From: Solea solea
Lineage: Eukaryota; Chordata; Actinopteri; Pleuronectiformes; Soleidae
DNA: 64,000 bases
Assembly: GCF_958295425.1 (NCBI RefSeq)
Contig: NC_081152.1
Location: 22,106,772 to 22,170,771, forward strand
Direction of reading: 5' to 3'
Position numbers and translations under genes: made by a program. Positions within the stretch are counted from its first letter, which is position 1. The number at the start of each line of letters is the position of its first letter. The notes under the pieces are model-generated. The model saw only the letters and a program-made list of their open reading frames with translations. It searched no databases and was not told where the DNA came from. This document shows, piece after piece, positions 12,440 to 33,047 of this stretch.

Positions 12440-13375
12440 TGTTTAGTTAAGTGCAGTGGCGGCTGTGGTTATATGCAGTTACTGTATATCACCACTAGGA
12501 CACGCCACAGCACCATTCTCATGCCTGATACCATTATTTTAAAAATACACAACAATAAGTTTTTGTTGTGTGTTTTCAGTCCATCTCCCCTTGTGCGAGC
12601 TTCTCTACCACTCTTTTGTTTGCACATGTTTTTTTGCTCTTTCAGAGAAATGATTTAAGTCTGGATTACCTCTCTGAATCCAGGCTTGTTCTGAAAGGAG
12701 AGGGAAAACAGAACATGGTGCTGGTCTGAGAGCAAACAGTTAGCCGGTCCTTCTTCTCATACCAGCTCCTGTCCTTTGTTTGCTGTTTTATGAAGATGGC
12801 TGTTCTAGTCCGAGTTCTATAAGCTGAAGCTTTTCTTCTATAAAACGTCTTATTTTGCAGTGAGAGAAAGTTGTTTGTGCTTCTTTTTCACGGTGAAACC
12901 GGCAATTAAGAGCTGGTAAAGTTAGCCCAACTTACAGAGAAGCACGCGGAGGCGTTTCCGTTTCCGCTCGGCCGTGGGAGGTCTCAGTGACGCATCAGTG
13001 CGTAGGAAAAAAAGAATCTCAACATGTAAATCTATGAGATTTTCAATCTGACTGAAATCCACCCAAGGGGGCGGGGCTACGCGTTTTGTGGGGTGGGAAA
13101 GTGAAACTCAGGCTGCTGATTGGACAATATTATTAAGACTTAGACAGCTAAACACAGACAGGCAAAATAAACTCTTTTTCTCTCTTTTTTTGTGTGGCTT
13201 AAGAAGGGTGGTGCACTATCGCCCTCTATGGGCCAGCCACCCCTGGTTAAGTGGCTACAAAAAAATTTTCCCCCTGTATCTCTGCTGCTAACATGCTAAT
13301 ATGGCAGTAGAAAAAAAATGCTGAATGATAGTACAAGTTATTAGGCATGGGTGCTAACATTAGCAGCTAGTACCA
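12440..13375. other. Intergenic, no gene seen
   Basis: No coding exon is recognised. There is a GC-richer patch at about 12940-13090. Short ORFs here lack any family signature. Confidence 0.5.
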
Positions 13376-13490
13376 ATGGTGACACAGCAGCTCCTGTGTC
13401 TCCACAAACATAAATCACTGATTTTCTCTATGAGGTTTGGTGTGGGAGAGTGAGTGTTTACAAACTTCAGTTTCCTGTTGGAAAAGTAAG
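13376..13490. mobile_element. MITE-like element, inverted-arm fragment
   Basis: The segment carries CAGCAGCTCCTGTGTC, then TCACTGATTTTCTCTATGAG, GTTTGGTGTGGGAGAGTGAG and ACAAACTTCAGTTTCCTGTT, which is the right arm of the family at 39235-39640. Confidence 0.8.
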
Positions 13491-13559
13491 TCAAGACTTA
13501 CACTGGCATTTGTTTGCAAAAATATACACCAGTCTATGAGACAATAAACAAACCTTGAT

Positions 13560-13830
13560 TTATAGAGACACACACACGTACGACATTCATGACTTGAGGG
13601 GACATTGCATTGACTTTCATTCATTTCCTGGAGACTTACTTTAACCTTAACTACATTTACTAACCTCAACCTAACCTTAAAACATATCTTCACCTTAAAA
13701 TGTAGTCATTTACATTGTGGGGACTTGATTTGTGTCCCCACAAGGAAGACAAGTCCCCATAATGTGACTGTGTAAACAGGTTTAGGTCCCCACAATATTA
13801 GTAATACATGGGCACACACACAAACACACA
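13560..13830. repeat. GTCCCCACA-type interspersed repeat
   Basis: The segment has repeated GTGGGGAC / GTCCCCAC words in both orientations (for example 13718-13725, 13734-13742, 13752-13759 and 13786-13793) and an AACCTTAACTACATTTA-like stretch. It ends in CACACA tracts. Elements of this look are common in fish introns and are probably non-autonomous DNA transposon derivatives. The family name is not assigned. Confidence 0.55.
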
Positions 13831-13834
13831 CACA

Positions 13835-14140
13835 CTCACTCTCCCACACAGGAGTTGTTGATCCACTGCTGCCTCCATTACTAAGTTCTAATGTCTTATT
13901 TTATGACTTCAGCATTTTAAATCCTTCATTCAGATTGACCTCAGTGACACAAAGTGACCATACGAGGCAGCAGAGTAACAAGCAGCTCCTGTGTCCGCAC
14001 AAGCTAAAATCACTGGTTTTCTCTATGGACTTTGGTGTGAGAGAGTGAGTGATTTACAAACTTCAGTTTCCTGTTGAGAAAGTCTGTCTCACAGTGAGAT
14101 AAAGACGTGAACATGTTCTTAAGACATCGTAGACTTGTGG
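13835..14140 (-). mobile_element. MITE-like element, near-complete, minus orientation
   Basis: The core is reversed (GATCCACTGCTGCCTCCATT, then GACCTCAGTGACACAAAGTG). It is followed by the right arm TTTTCTCTATGGACTTTGGT and the outer part GATAAAGACGTGAACATGTT. The left arm has been replaced by a CA tract ending in CACTCACTCTCCCACACA. Confidence 0.85.
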
Positions 14141-14548
14141 CTAAAATCTGTTTTCCTGCTGAATTCAGAACTGGATTGAGTCAGAATTTCGTCAACACTT
14201 TGACTCTGAGGGTGTTTCCAGTAAATGTCCTCACTGAAGACAAAGGTCTTTTTGTCCTCTCTTCTTCTCTCAGCACATTAAGGTGTTTTCTTTTTTTCTT
14301 GGAGCTGCTTTTCAACAACATTCCTGGAAACGGTGAGTGTTATTAACACCTTCAGGCAACAGAGTCAGAGTCGGAGGAGGAGGAGGAGGAGGAGGAAGAA
14401 GTGTTTGTCTGATGGAGGTTAATGGGTCGTAACACTGAGGCCTGGTCTCATTATTCCACTGTGGACAGATGGTGAAGTGAGTGAGATCCTCTGTGGTGTC
14501 ACGACAACAAACCCAGACAAACATGAGGAGGAGGCGGTCAAACAGTTC

Positions 14549-14884
14549 ACACGTTCACCACACGTTCACCACGCATTCATCCCGCGTTCACCACACGTTC
14601 ACCACGCATTCATCCCACGTTCACCACGCATTCATCCCGTGTTCACCACGCATTCATCCCACGTTCACCACACGTTCACCACGCATTCATCACACGTTCA
14701 CCACGCATTCATCCCACGTTCACCACACGTTCACCACGCATTCATCCCGCGTTCACCACACGTTCACCACACGTTCACCACGCATTCATCACACGTTCAC
14801 CACGCATTCATCCCACGTTCACCACACGTTCACCACGCATTCATCCCGCGTTCACCACACGTTCACCACGCATTCATCACACGT
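14549..14884. repeat. ACGTTCACCACGCATTCATC minisatellite
   Basis: Twelve- to fifteen-base words (ACGTTCACCAC, GCATTCATCCC) repeat over about 335 bp. The apparent His/Pro/Arg-rich plus-strand ORFs (138 and 142 aa in different frames) are artefacts of the repeat. Confidence 0.95.
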
Positions 14885-14889
14885 AAGAG

Positions 14890-15842
14890 CTGAATTATTC
14901 ACAGATTAAATCTGTAGTGTCCTTGTGGTGCATGAATGCCACCTGCTGGCAGCTCTGGAAACTACATGAAGGAAGTTTGGCGTCACAGTTTAATCTGTGT
15001 GAAACAGAAATGTCTTATCTTCTATGATTCACTCTCAAATCTCCTTTTAAAACACATTCCTTTAAACTTCAGGATAAAACAGTCACAGAGATTTATTATC
15101 AATCTGGTTCAATCCCGTGTTTAAATGCTGATATTACACTGTTCACTTCTTCTTTTTTAATCAGTTTTATTCTTGTATTTGTGTCTTTTTAATCTGCCTT
15201 GTGAGGTGATTTAGAGCCATGGTTCTCACACTGTGGTACGGATACCACCAGTGGTACGTGAGCATCTTCTGGTGGAAAATCAAGAAACTCTGTTTCTACT
15301 GTTTGTACCAGAGTGTGTGATCATGTGATCAGAGATTAAATAATAATAATTATAATCAGTCACTTTATCTCTCGCTCCATCTTAATCTAATGTCTCTCTA
15401 CCAGTGTGTGTGTGAGTAAAATAAAACTTATAATTATTATTATATGAAGGAAAAAACACAGAACCTTTGATTAATTTCATCACATTATTATTATTTTATT
15501 ATTTTTATTTCCATGACAAAAAGCTCTCATTTTAAACATCATGTACATCTACAGTGATGGTCTCACACCAGCTAACATGAGTCAGGAGGACGTCCACGAC
15601 CAGCATGGAGGCGACCTCTGACCTCTGACCCCCTTAAATACATCAGCTTCATAAGTTAACTTGTTTAAGAAAATAAATATCAATGGTTCTCGTCGCCGTA
15701 TCAGGCCTCGTCGTCTTCTTCTTCTTCTGATTTTTATTCTGGACAAAACTGAACACAAATATTAAACATGAGGTGAACGACAAATATTTCACATCTAAAT
15801 CTGCGCGGTGAGATAATCTGAGGTTTGCGTCAGGTCTGTGGT
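14890..15842. other. Region 3' of stanniocalcin gene
   Basis: There is no separate gene. The part adjoining 15842 should contain the 3' UTR of the minus-strand stanniocalcin gene. Minus-strand AATAAA words occur near 15733-15738 and near 15505, but which is used cannot be told. The rest is AT-rich. Confidence 0.45.
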
Positions 15843-16961
15843 CTACTTCTCGGCCTCGGCGGCGTCCTCGGCGGCGTCCACAGACCTCCTGGCGAACAGG
15901 TGTGTGTCGTCTCGTCCTCTGAAGCTCGGCTGGACGTTGAACACGGGCATGTTCCTCCAGCTGGACGGGTTGTTGAACGTGAGGGCGGAGCCAGCGACGC
16001 ACGGTTTGTTCTGGACGAGCTGGAGGAACGTCTCCATGTCTGGACCCAGTCTGGCCATGAGGCCGGACCTCACTGCTGCCACCGTGTGTTCGTCGCAGGA
16101 CTGCAGCGTCTGCAGCAGAGTGCTGTAATATCTGTACAACACACACACACACACACACAGAACAGGAAGTTAAAAAATAAAATAAAACTTTATTTAAACA
16201 GTCTACAACATCCTACAACATCCTAAGAACATGTTAAAATCACAGATTTTCTCTATGGGCTTTGGTGTGGGAGAGTGAGTGGTTTACAAACTTCAGTTTT
16301 CTGTTGGAAAAGTCTCACAGTGAGCTAAAGTGTGTGTGTGTGTGTCTCACCTGTTGGGGAAGTGGGTCGGCACCTGCACCACCTCTCCGATGGTGTCAGG
16401 GTTGGTACGAGCCACGGTGCAGATGTCAAAGCTGCTGTAACACTCTTCCTGCACCTGTAATTTCATTTAACATGTTATGAAGCAGTTGTATACACACACA
16501 CACACACAGAGTGAAACGTTGTACTGTAACACAGTGACACACCTCAGCGATCATCCTCTGGAAGATGTTACAGCGACGGATGGTGTGAAGAATCCTGGAT
16601 GAGATTCCCTGAGAGATGCACTGAAGACTCTTCTTTACAAAGGTTTTACCCTGAAGAGAGAGAGACAGACAGTTCAGACACAGACAGACACGACACACAC
16701 AGACAGACAGGTCAGACACACTGACCTCTGTGTTGAAGGTCGCAGCTGTGTGCAGGAAGAGTTCACAGATCTCGTGCATGCCGTCGGTGTCACAGGTGGA
16801 GTTTTCCAGACAGGAGAAGAAGCCACAGCCCACGGCGACGGAGCTCTTCAAACATCTGGCCACATCAGCTGCACACACACACACACACACACACACATTT
16901 AGACTAGGGTTTATAAGCACAATGTGTCACAACTTTAACATAAAACACACACACTCACTCT

Positions 16962-17007
<46 letters not shown>

Positions 17008-17458
17008 CACACGCACTCACTCTCCCACACACACACACGCACACACACACACTCACTCTCCCACACACACACACTCACTCTCCCTCCCACACACACACTC
17101 ACTCTCCCACACACACACACACACACACACTGAGATAAAGACGTGAACATGTTCTTTATAATAACATATGATCAGTGGAGTCGCCCCCTGGTGGCCCCTC
17201 TGTCTGACCAGGGCCGCAACTCTGTTGAAACGCCCCTGTTTATAGTTAAAGTGAATAATAACAAAGTAACAAACTCCGACAGAATACACACAACACGCGT
17301 GACATGAAATCAAAGCAGAGAACCCCGCGTCACTCACCGGGGCTGTTGGAGGAGAATCTCGCCCGGCGAGGAGCAGCCTCCTCCGGCAGCGTCTCAAAGC
17401 ACACGGCGGAGCCGAGGACTGAGAGGAGGAGGAGGAGGAGAGAGGAGGCGCGCAGCAT
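15843..17458 (-). CDS. stc1: Stanniocalcin (stc1 / stc1-like), complete, 5 exons
   Basis: Secreted homodimeric glycoprotein hormone that in fish lowers calcium uptake. Coding exons on the minus strand are 17458-17338, 16868-16726, 16650-16543, 16454-16351 and 16131-15843. All have GT-AG borders and the phases close to 254 aa, near the family's usual 250. Residues 1-20 form a Leu-rich signal peptide. RRAR at 31-34 precedes FSSNSP, which resembles the mature start of fish stanniocalcins. [12 protein letters not shown] holds the N-glycosylation site (N63) and conserved cysteines. [11 protein letters not shown] and [12 protein letters not shown] continue the conserved core. The tail [15 protein letters not shown] is typical of the corpuscles-of-Stannius hormone, so a teleost stc1-like name is possible. 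The start was chosen for its signal peptide and A at -3. An in-frame upstream ATG (17617) would add a His/Gln-rich stretch and is unlikely. The family is certain, the exact paralogue less so. Confidence 0.95.
16228..16330. mobile_element. MITE-like arm fragment in stanniocalcin intron 4
   Basis: The fragment reads AAAATCACAGATTTTCTCTA, then CTTTGGTGTGGGAGAGTGAG, TTTACAAACTTCAG and CTCACAGTGAG, running directly into a GT tract. It lies between coding exons 5 and 4. Confidence 0.8.
16943..17165. repeat. Compound CA / CTCACTCTCCCACA array in stanniocalcin intron 1
   Basis: (CA)n is interrupted five times by the word ACTCACTCTCCC. That word is part of the arm of the MITE-like family (CACTCACTCTCCCACACC). 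The array ends in GAGATAAAGACGTGAACATG, the outer arm of the same family. This points to expansion inside a resident element copy. Confidence 0.85.
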
Positions 17459-17502
17459 GATGATGAAGATGGAGGTGAAGATGAGGATGAAGGTAAAGTG
17501 TT

Positions 17503-17545
17503 CCTGCTGCTGCTGCTGATGCTGCTGCTGCTGATGATGATGATT
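17503..17545. repeat. CTG/ATG trinucleotide tract in stanniocalcin 5' UTR
   Basis: (CTG)n and (ATG)n runs occur on the plus strand, i.e. CAG/CAT on the sense strand, between the candidate TATA box and the start codon. Confidence 0.85.
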
Positions 17546-17563
17546 CTCTGACCTCCGCTCACA

Positions 17564-17569
17564 TTTATA
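17564..17569 (-). promoter_or_regulatory. Candidate TATA box of stanniocalcin gene
   Basis: TATAAA on the minus strand lies about 106 bp upstream of the chosen ATG at 17458. This is inferred from position only. Confidence 0.45.
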
Positions 17570-17619
17570 CACAAACACCGACACCAGAGCGCGCAGCAGC
17601 TCCGCGGGAGCGCGCACTC

Positions 17620-19163
17620 AGTTAATGGTTAATCCCTGGTTTTAATTAACCCGCTGAGTTAATCTGATCTTTCCACTCACTGAGGTGTTTTAGTTTACCC
17701 CTTAAAGCATTAGTGACGTCACTGGTCACGTCACGTGTTTCCTTAATTAAATCACTTTGTGTCACAAAGTGTAAAAACAATTAAATGATATAGTTCACTT
17801 AGAAGAAAAGTCCAATCTTAGCATAAATAACACACACACACACACACATACTGTATATACATGAGACATTTTCCTGTACTAATACTGTGATTATTCACTG
17901 TTTTCTTGTCTAAATACTGTGATTCACAGTAATGACGTCATATACATTACTGTATACATGATAGGTAAGTATATTGCTGTCTTATTATATTTGTGTCATT
18001 TTTCCGTGCATTATTGTTTTTTTCTGTAACATTTTCTGTAATTGATCAGTATTTTTAATATAAATGTGATGATAAATCTATATTTTCTTGTACAGATATA
18101 ACTGATCAATATTATGTTGTATAAATATTGTATTTATCTGTATTAATAATGTGTTTAACTGTAAATCACATTTGAAATAAAATAAAAATGAATGAGGTCA
18201 GATTAATTTTCGTTAGCCTCCTCCTTTTATTTTAACAATAAAACCCCAAAAATAAACTCTTATATTGTGAATGATTGCTGTTAAATCCTGGAAATAATTT
18301 AAATTATACATTTTACATGTATACATATATAAATATATGTGTGTATATAGATATATATATAAATATTCTATAAATATCCAACAGCTGACTCTTTGTGCAT
18401 GTTGTATTTTTCCTGCTCACAAACTTTTATTATATATTGTTATTTCATGATATTTAAATATATGTCCTGGTGTTTTTTATGTAATTTAAATCTTTATTTT
18501 GAAAGGTTTCTCTCTTTTGAAATGAAGACTTTAGTTTGTTTCTATGAAACAAACTAAAAACAGCAGGAAAGTGTTTGTCGTCACTTTGTCGTTCAGTATC
18601 AGGTTTCACTGAGTCACAAAGAAAACACATTTAATCTTAATATTATTATTATTACATACATGTAATAATATATATATATATGTAAGTTATCGAAATAAAT
18701 CAATAATAAAAATAAAGGATAGATAAAAGATAAAATAAATGGATAATATAATTAATTTCAAACAAAAAAAGAAAATCGAGGCAGCGATTTGGATTTTTTC
18801 CATAAAGGTCCATAAAAGAAATCAGATTTAAGGGATTAAAACAATAACTTCTTCATGTTGTTTCTTTCTGTTACTTTTACCTGTGTTTTATGTCTTTTAA
18901 CTTATTTTAGTTGTTATTTTATTGCCTCGTGTGAACGTGGAAAATGTTGTGTGTCTTATCTCAGTGAATTGTGGGAGAATGGTTGAGTTTCCGTCACGCA
19001 CAGAAAGCAGTGACCCTCACACGCAGAGGAAACCTGGTGACCCCGATCAGCCTGGAGGTCAACGCTCGCTGATAAACATCTGCCTCCTCCTCCTCCTCCT
19101 CCTCCTCCTCCTCCTCTCACACTTTAGTTTTCATCACATCAAACTCTTTCCTTCATCCTTCAG

Positions 19164-19195
<32 letters not shown>

Positions 19196-19280
19196 CACTT
19201 TATTTACAACTCAAATTCTTCTTCTTTAACCTTTAATTGAATCACTGATCGCTGAGCAACACGTTCACTATATGTCTCTG
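17620..19280. other. AT-rich intergenic region upstream of stanniocalcin
   Basis: No gene is seen. It is AT-rich with TATATA tracts (18340-18370, 18665-18690), a (CTC)n run at 19082-19116 and (CA)n at 19166-19194. The 104-aa ORF at 18922-19236 is largely low complexity. Confidence 0.55.
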
Positions 19281-19289
19281 CTTTGAGTC

Positions 19290-19330
19290 ACACTCGCTCT
19301 CCCCCCCCACACACACACACTCTCCCCCCC

Positions 19331-19379
<49 letters not shown>

Positions 19380-19512
19380 TCTCCCCCCCCACACACACAC
19401 ACACACTCACTCTCTCCCCCCCCCACACACACACACTCACTCTCCCCCTCCACACACACACACACGCACACACTCACTCACTCACACACACGCACACACA
19501 CACACTCACTCT

Positions 19513-19548
<36 letters not shown>
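19290..19548. repeat. Compound CA / CTCACTCTCCCC array
   Basis: (CA)n is repeatedly interrupted by CTCACTCTCCC and C-runs. It joins at 19548 to the reversed core of a MITE-like copy (AGGAGTTATTGAACCACTGC). The interrupting word equals the arm motif of that family. Confidence 0.9.
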
Positions 19549-19550
<2 letters not shown>

Positions 19551-19860
19551 AGTTATTGAACCACTGCTGCCTCCATCACTAAGTCTAAATGTCTTATTTT
19601 GTCAATTCAGCATTTGAAGATCTACATTTGGGTTTACTGTAGTGACACAAAGTGACCACACAAGGCAGCAGAGGACCAGCAGCTCCTGTGTCCCCACAGT
19701 TAAAATCACTGATTTTCTCTATGGGCTTTGGTGTGGGAGAGTGAGTGGTTTACAGGCTTCAGTTTCCTGTTGGAAAAGTCTGTCTCACAGTGAGATAAAG
19801 ACGTGAAGACGTTCTTAAAGATATCGTAGACTTAAACTGACGCAGAGTTTTATTAACTCA
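19548..19860 (-). mobile_element. MITE-like element, near-complete, minus orientation
   Basis: The reversed core (CCACTGCTGCCTCCATCACT) is followed by AAGTGACCACACAAGGCAGC, the right arm GATTTTCTCTATGGGCTTTG, GATAAAGACGTGAAGACGTT and the outer end GATATCGTAGACTTAAACTG. The left arm is replaced by the CA compound array. Confidence 0.87.
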
Positions 19861-20461
19861 GTCTTTTGTTAAGAGGCTAAAATCAGTTTTTGCTGATTTC
19901 TCAGTGTTAGGAACTGGGTGTTGTGAGCACTGACACATGTGTCAGCCACACTTTATCACTGAAAAATAACACCTTCACGAGGGAAAACAGGTGAGTGTGA
20001 GCACAGAGAGCGATATAAACGAGGCTGAATAAGAGCGAGGAGGACAATCACAGCACATGAAGTAGAAGAAGAAGAAAAACCCGAGGTAAATACACACGGA
20101 CAGAAAGAACATAGAAAAACAAGGATGAGCAGCAAAAACAGTCCAAACAGCTGAGGAATAAATTCAAAGTTTAATAAATATTGGTGTTTATCGTTGGGAA
20201 AAGTCTGAAAGATAAAAGCAGAGTTCCAGACCAGAAGATGGAAGGACATTAAAGTGTGTTGTCGTCCATTTAACCAGGTGCCTTTAAATCTAACCCCAGA
20301 TGTCCCTGTCACAGGACTAGTGAGGGATTATCTTAACCAGGAGATGATCAGACTTCCTCAGCAGTTAAAACACGTTTATACACATCTGCAGACATTGTTG
20401 CTATCTGTGATTCTGGACTCATCTTCCTCGCATGGCTTCTCTTCCTCTTTCTCTGACACGT

Positions 20462-31278
<10,817 letters not shown>

Positions 31279-31289
31279 CCACGGCTCTA
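31279..31289 (-). promoter_or_regulatory. 5' UTR part of kinase exon with acceptor, deciding the start
   Basis: The minus-strand sequence GTTATTGTGCAG before 31289 is a plausible splice acceptor. The first ATG after it is 31278 ([11 protein letters not shown]). The next in-frame ATG, 31266 (MAVSKGG), is closer to the length of known beta-form starts (MGTLRDLQ). Neither has a strong Kozak context, so the start is uncertain by four residues. Confidence 0.55.
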
Positions 31290-31675
31290 CTGCACAATAA
31301 CACACACAGGTGTCTTTGGTTTATCTGGACTCTTGGTTTTCATTTTGTCAACATTTATTTTTTTTATCTTAATTTACTTGATTTTCAGTCTTATTTTGTA
31401 TTTTGTATCTTATTTCGTTGATCATGTGACAGTAACACACATAACATTTAACGTACAAACTCATACAGACATTAACAGACAGAGAAAACAAAAATAAACA
31501 CATAAATAATCCAAATTATGAAAAAGAATCTACAATAAATATTAAATAAAGGGAGATATAACTCTTAGTTAGTCTTAGTTTTAGTTATTCCATCATAAAT
31601 ATGTGAATATGTCTTTATTCTGTATGAGTTAAGATTTTTGTCGATCACATCACCTGTGTTCAGATTACTTTGTTA

Positions 31676-31710
31676 GATAGACAGACAGATAGATAGATAG
31701 ATAGATAGAC

Positions 31711-31753
<43 letters not shown>

Positions 31754-31767
31754 CAGATAGATAGATC
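31676..31767. repeat. (GATA)n microsatellite
   Basis: About 23 GATA/GACA units lie in the intron between the probable 5' UTR exon and the first coding exon of the kinase. Confidence 0.97.
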
Positions 31768-32464
31768 AGTGACTTTATTTTTCTGCATTATTTGATTAAA
31801 TGTAGGGTTTTACATTGTCCTGCACATGCTAATGAGAAAATGAAATAACATTCATTATTTGAATAAATTTGAGTTGAATTTCGTTCACATTACAATCAGT
31901 TCATTTGAATAACCTATTAGAAGTTTAATAAATGTTTAAATTAAATACAATTAAATAATTAAAATGAGGATTTTGCTGCTTTTCCCTTTTTTAATTTTTT
32001 TTTTTTTAATGGTGATTTTGTTAAACAAACAAACACTGGTTCTACTGAAATATGTTTAATTTGACAATAGTCTCCACATGAATCTATGATAAAACAGCAA
32101 TAAAAAATAATAATGTATATTATTTAAATGCATTTGAGTAATTACTTTTAATACATTACATTACTAATAATTTTTACTGTTTTCCTTTATATTTAATAAT
32201 ATATAAAATGTATCTTTTTTGAATTTCATTCAAATTACAATTTTAAACCAATAATTGAAAAAAACAACACTGGTTCTACTGAAATATGTTTCATTTTACA
32301 ATAATCTTCACATGAATTTATGAAGAAAATGATGTGAAATTAATAAAATAAATTATTTAAATACATTCAAGTGTAAAATGGCTAAAATCTCCACATGTTT
32401 GTACTGATGTAACTGAAATATGACTCACATGTTCGACATGAAAACAGATGCATCACGTACTCAC

Positions 32465-32535
32465 TTGTTCACTCTGGGAAAACGCTGCAGGAGAAAGTGA
32501 AGAGTGAGGAGGAGGACGAGGAGGAAGAGTAGATC
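32465..32535 (-). other. Probable 5' UTR exon of the kinase gene
   Basis: The minus-strand sequence CCCAGAGTGAACAA followed by GTGAGTAC is a strong donor site at 32464. It would pair with the acceptor at 31291-31290 to give a non-coding leader exon. The 5' end is not defined. It lies about 0.5 kb from the oppositely oriented lage3 start. Confidence 0.5.
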
Positions 32536-33047
32536 CCGTTGAGGATTGATCAGATTATATCCAAAAACAATCAATCAGTAAATAATTAAAGAAATGGTTT
32601 TAATCGGATTGAAGCAGAGTCACAGGGCGAAGCTTCAGGGATGAAGAAGAGGAGGAACAGCTGAGTTTGACAGCGCTACTACAAAATAAAAGTCAAACCT
32701 CACTCTTATGTTGAAAGTCAGCAGACTCTGCTCTGATTGGTCTATTTTTATGACTCATATTTTACTTGTAAAGTATGTATTTATTGTGAAAAATGAAAGT
32801 TTTAATTTAATAAAATTATCTAAAAAGGTTTCCGTAGCTGTTTGTAACTCGTCCTCATCCTATTTTAATGTTATTTTATATTTCAGGAGTCATTTTCTCA
32901 ATTGTTTTCTGTTACGTTGTTATGTGGGTGCAGTGCCATAGTCCTCCGCTTGGTGGTAGCATCGCGCCACCGTGTCTCTCCTCTCCCCGCCCGACACAGA
33001 GTAGAACGTCACTTCCTGTCCGCTGAGTTCAACACAACAAAAGCACG
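32536..33047. promoter_or_regulatory. Shared divergent promoter interval (kinase / lage3)
   Basis: About 500 bp separates the inferred kinase leader exon (minus) from the lage3 ATG (plus). The lage3-proximal 100 bp is CpG-rich (TCGCGCCACCG, CCCCGCCCGAC) without a clear TATA box, typical of a housekeeping promoter. ACTTCCTGTCCG at 33011-33022 contains an ETS-like core. The regulatory reading is inference. Confidence 0.45.

Noticed and set aside
14477..14909. His/Pro/Arg-rich plus ORFs of 138 and 142 codons, and a superficial CRISPR-like look
   Set aside because: The unit is a 12-15 bp minisatellite without unique spacers, in a vertebrate genome. Two frames are open across the same repeat.
15649..16158. 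169-codon minus ORF in another frame across the stanniocalcin last exon
   Set aside because: It is a shadow frame. The correct frame gives YYSTLLQ to the [15 protein letters not shown] end with the right phase.
17459..17617. Upstream in-frame ATG extending stanniocalcin by 53 residues
   Set aside because: The extension is His/Gln-rich repeat sequence that overlaps the candidate TATA box and would destroy the N-terminal signal peptide.
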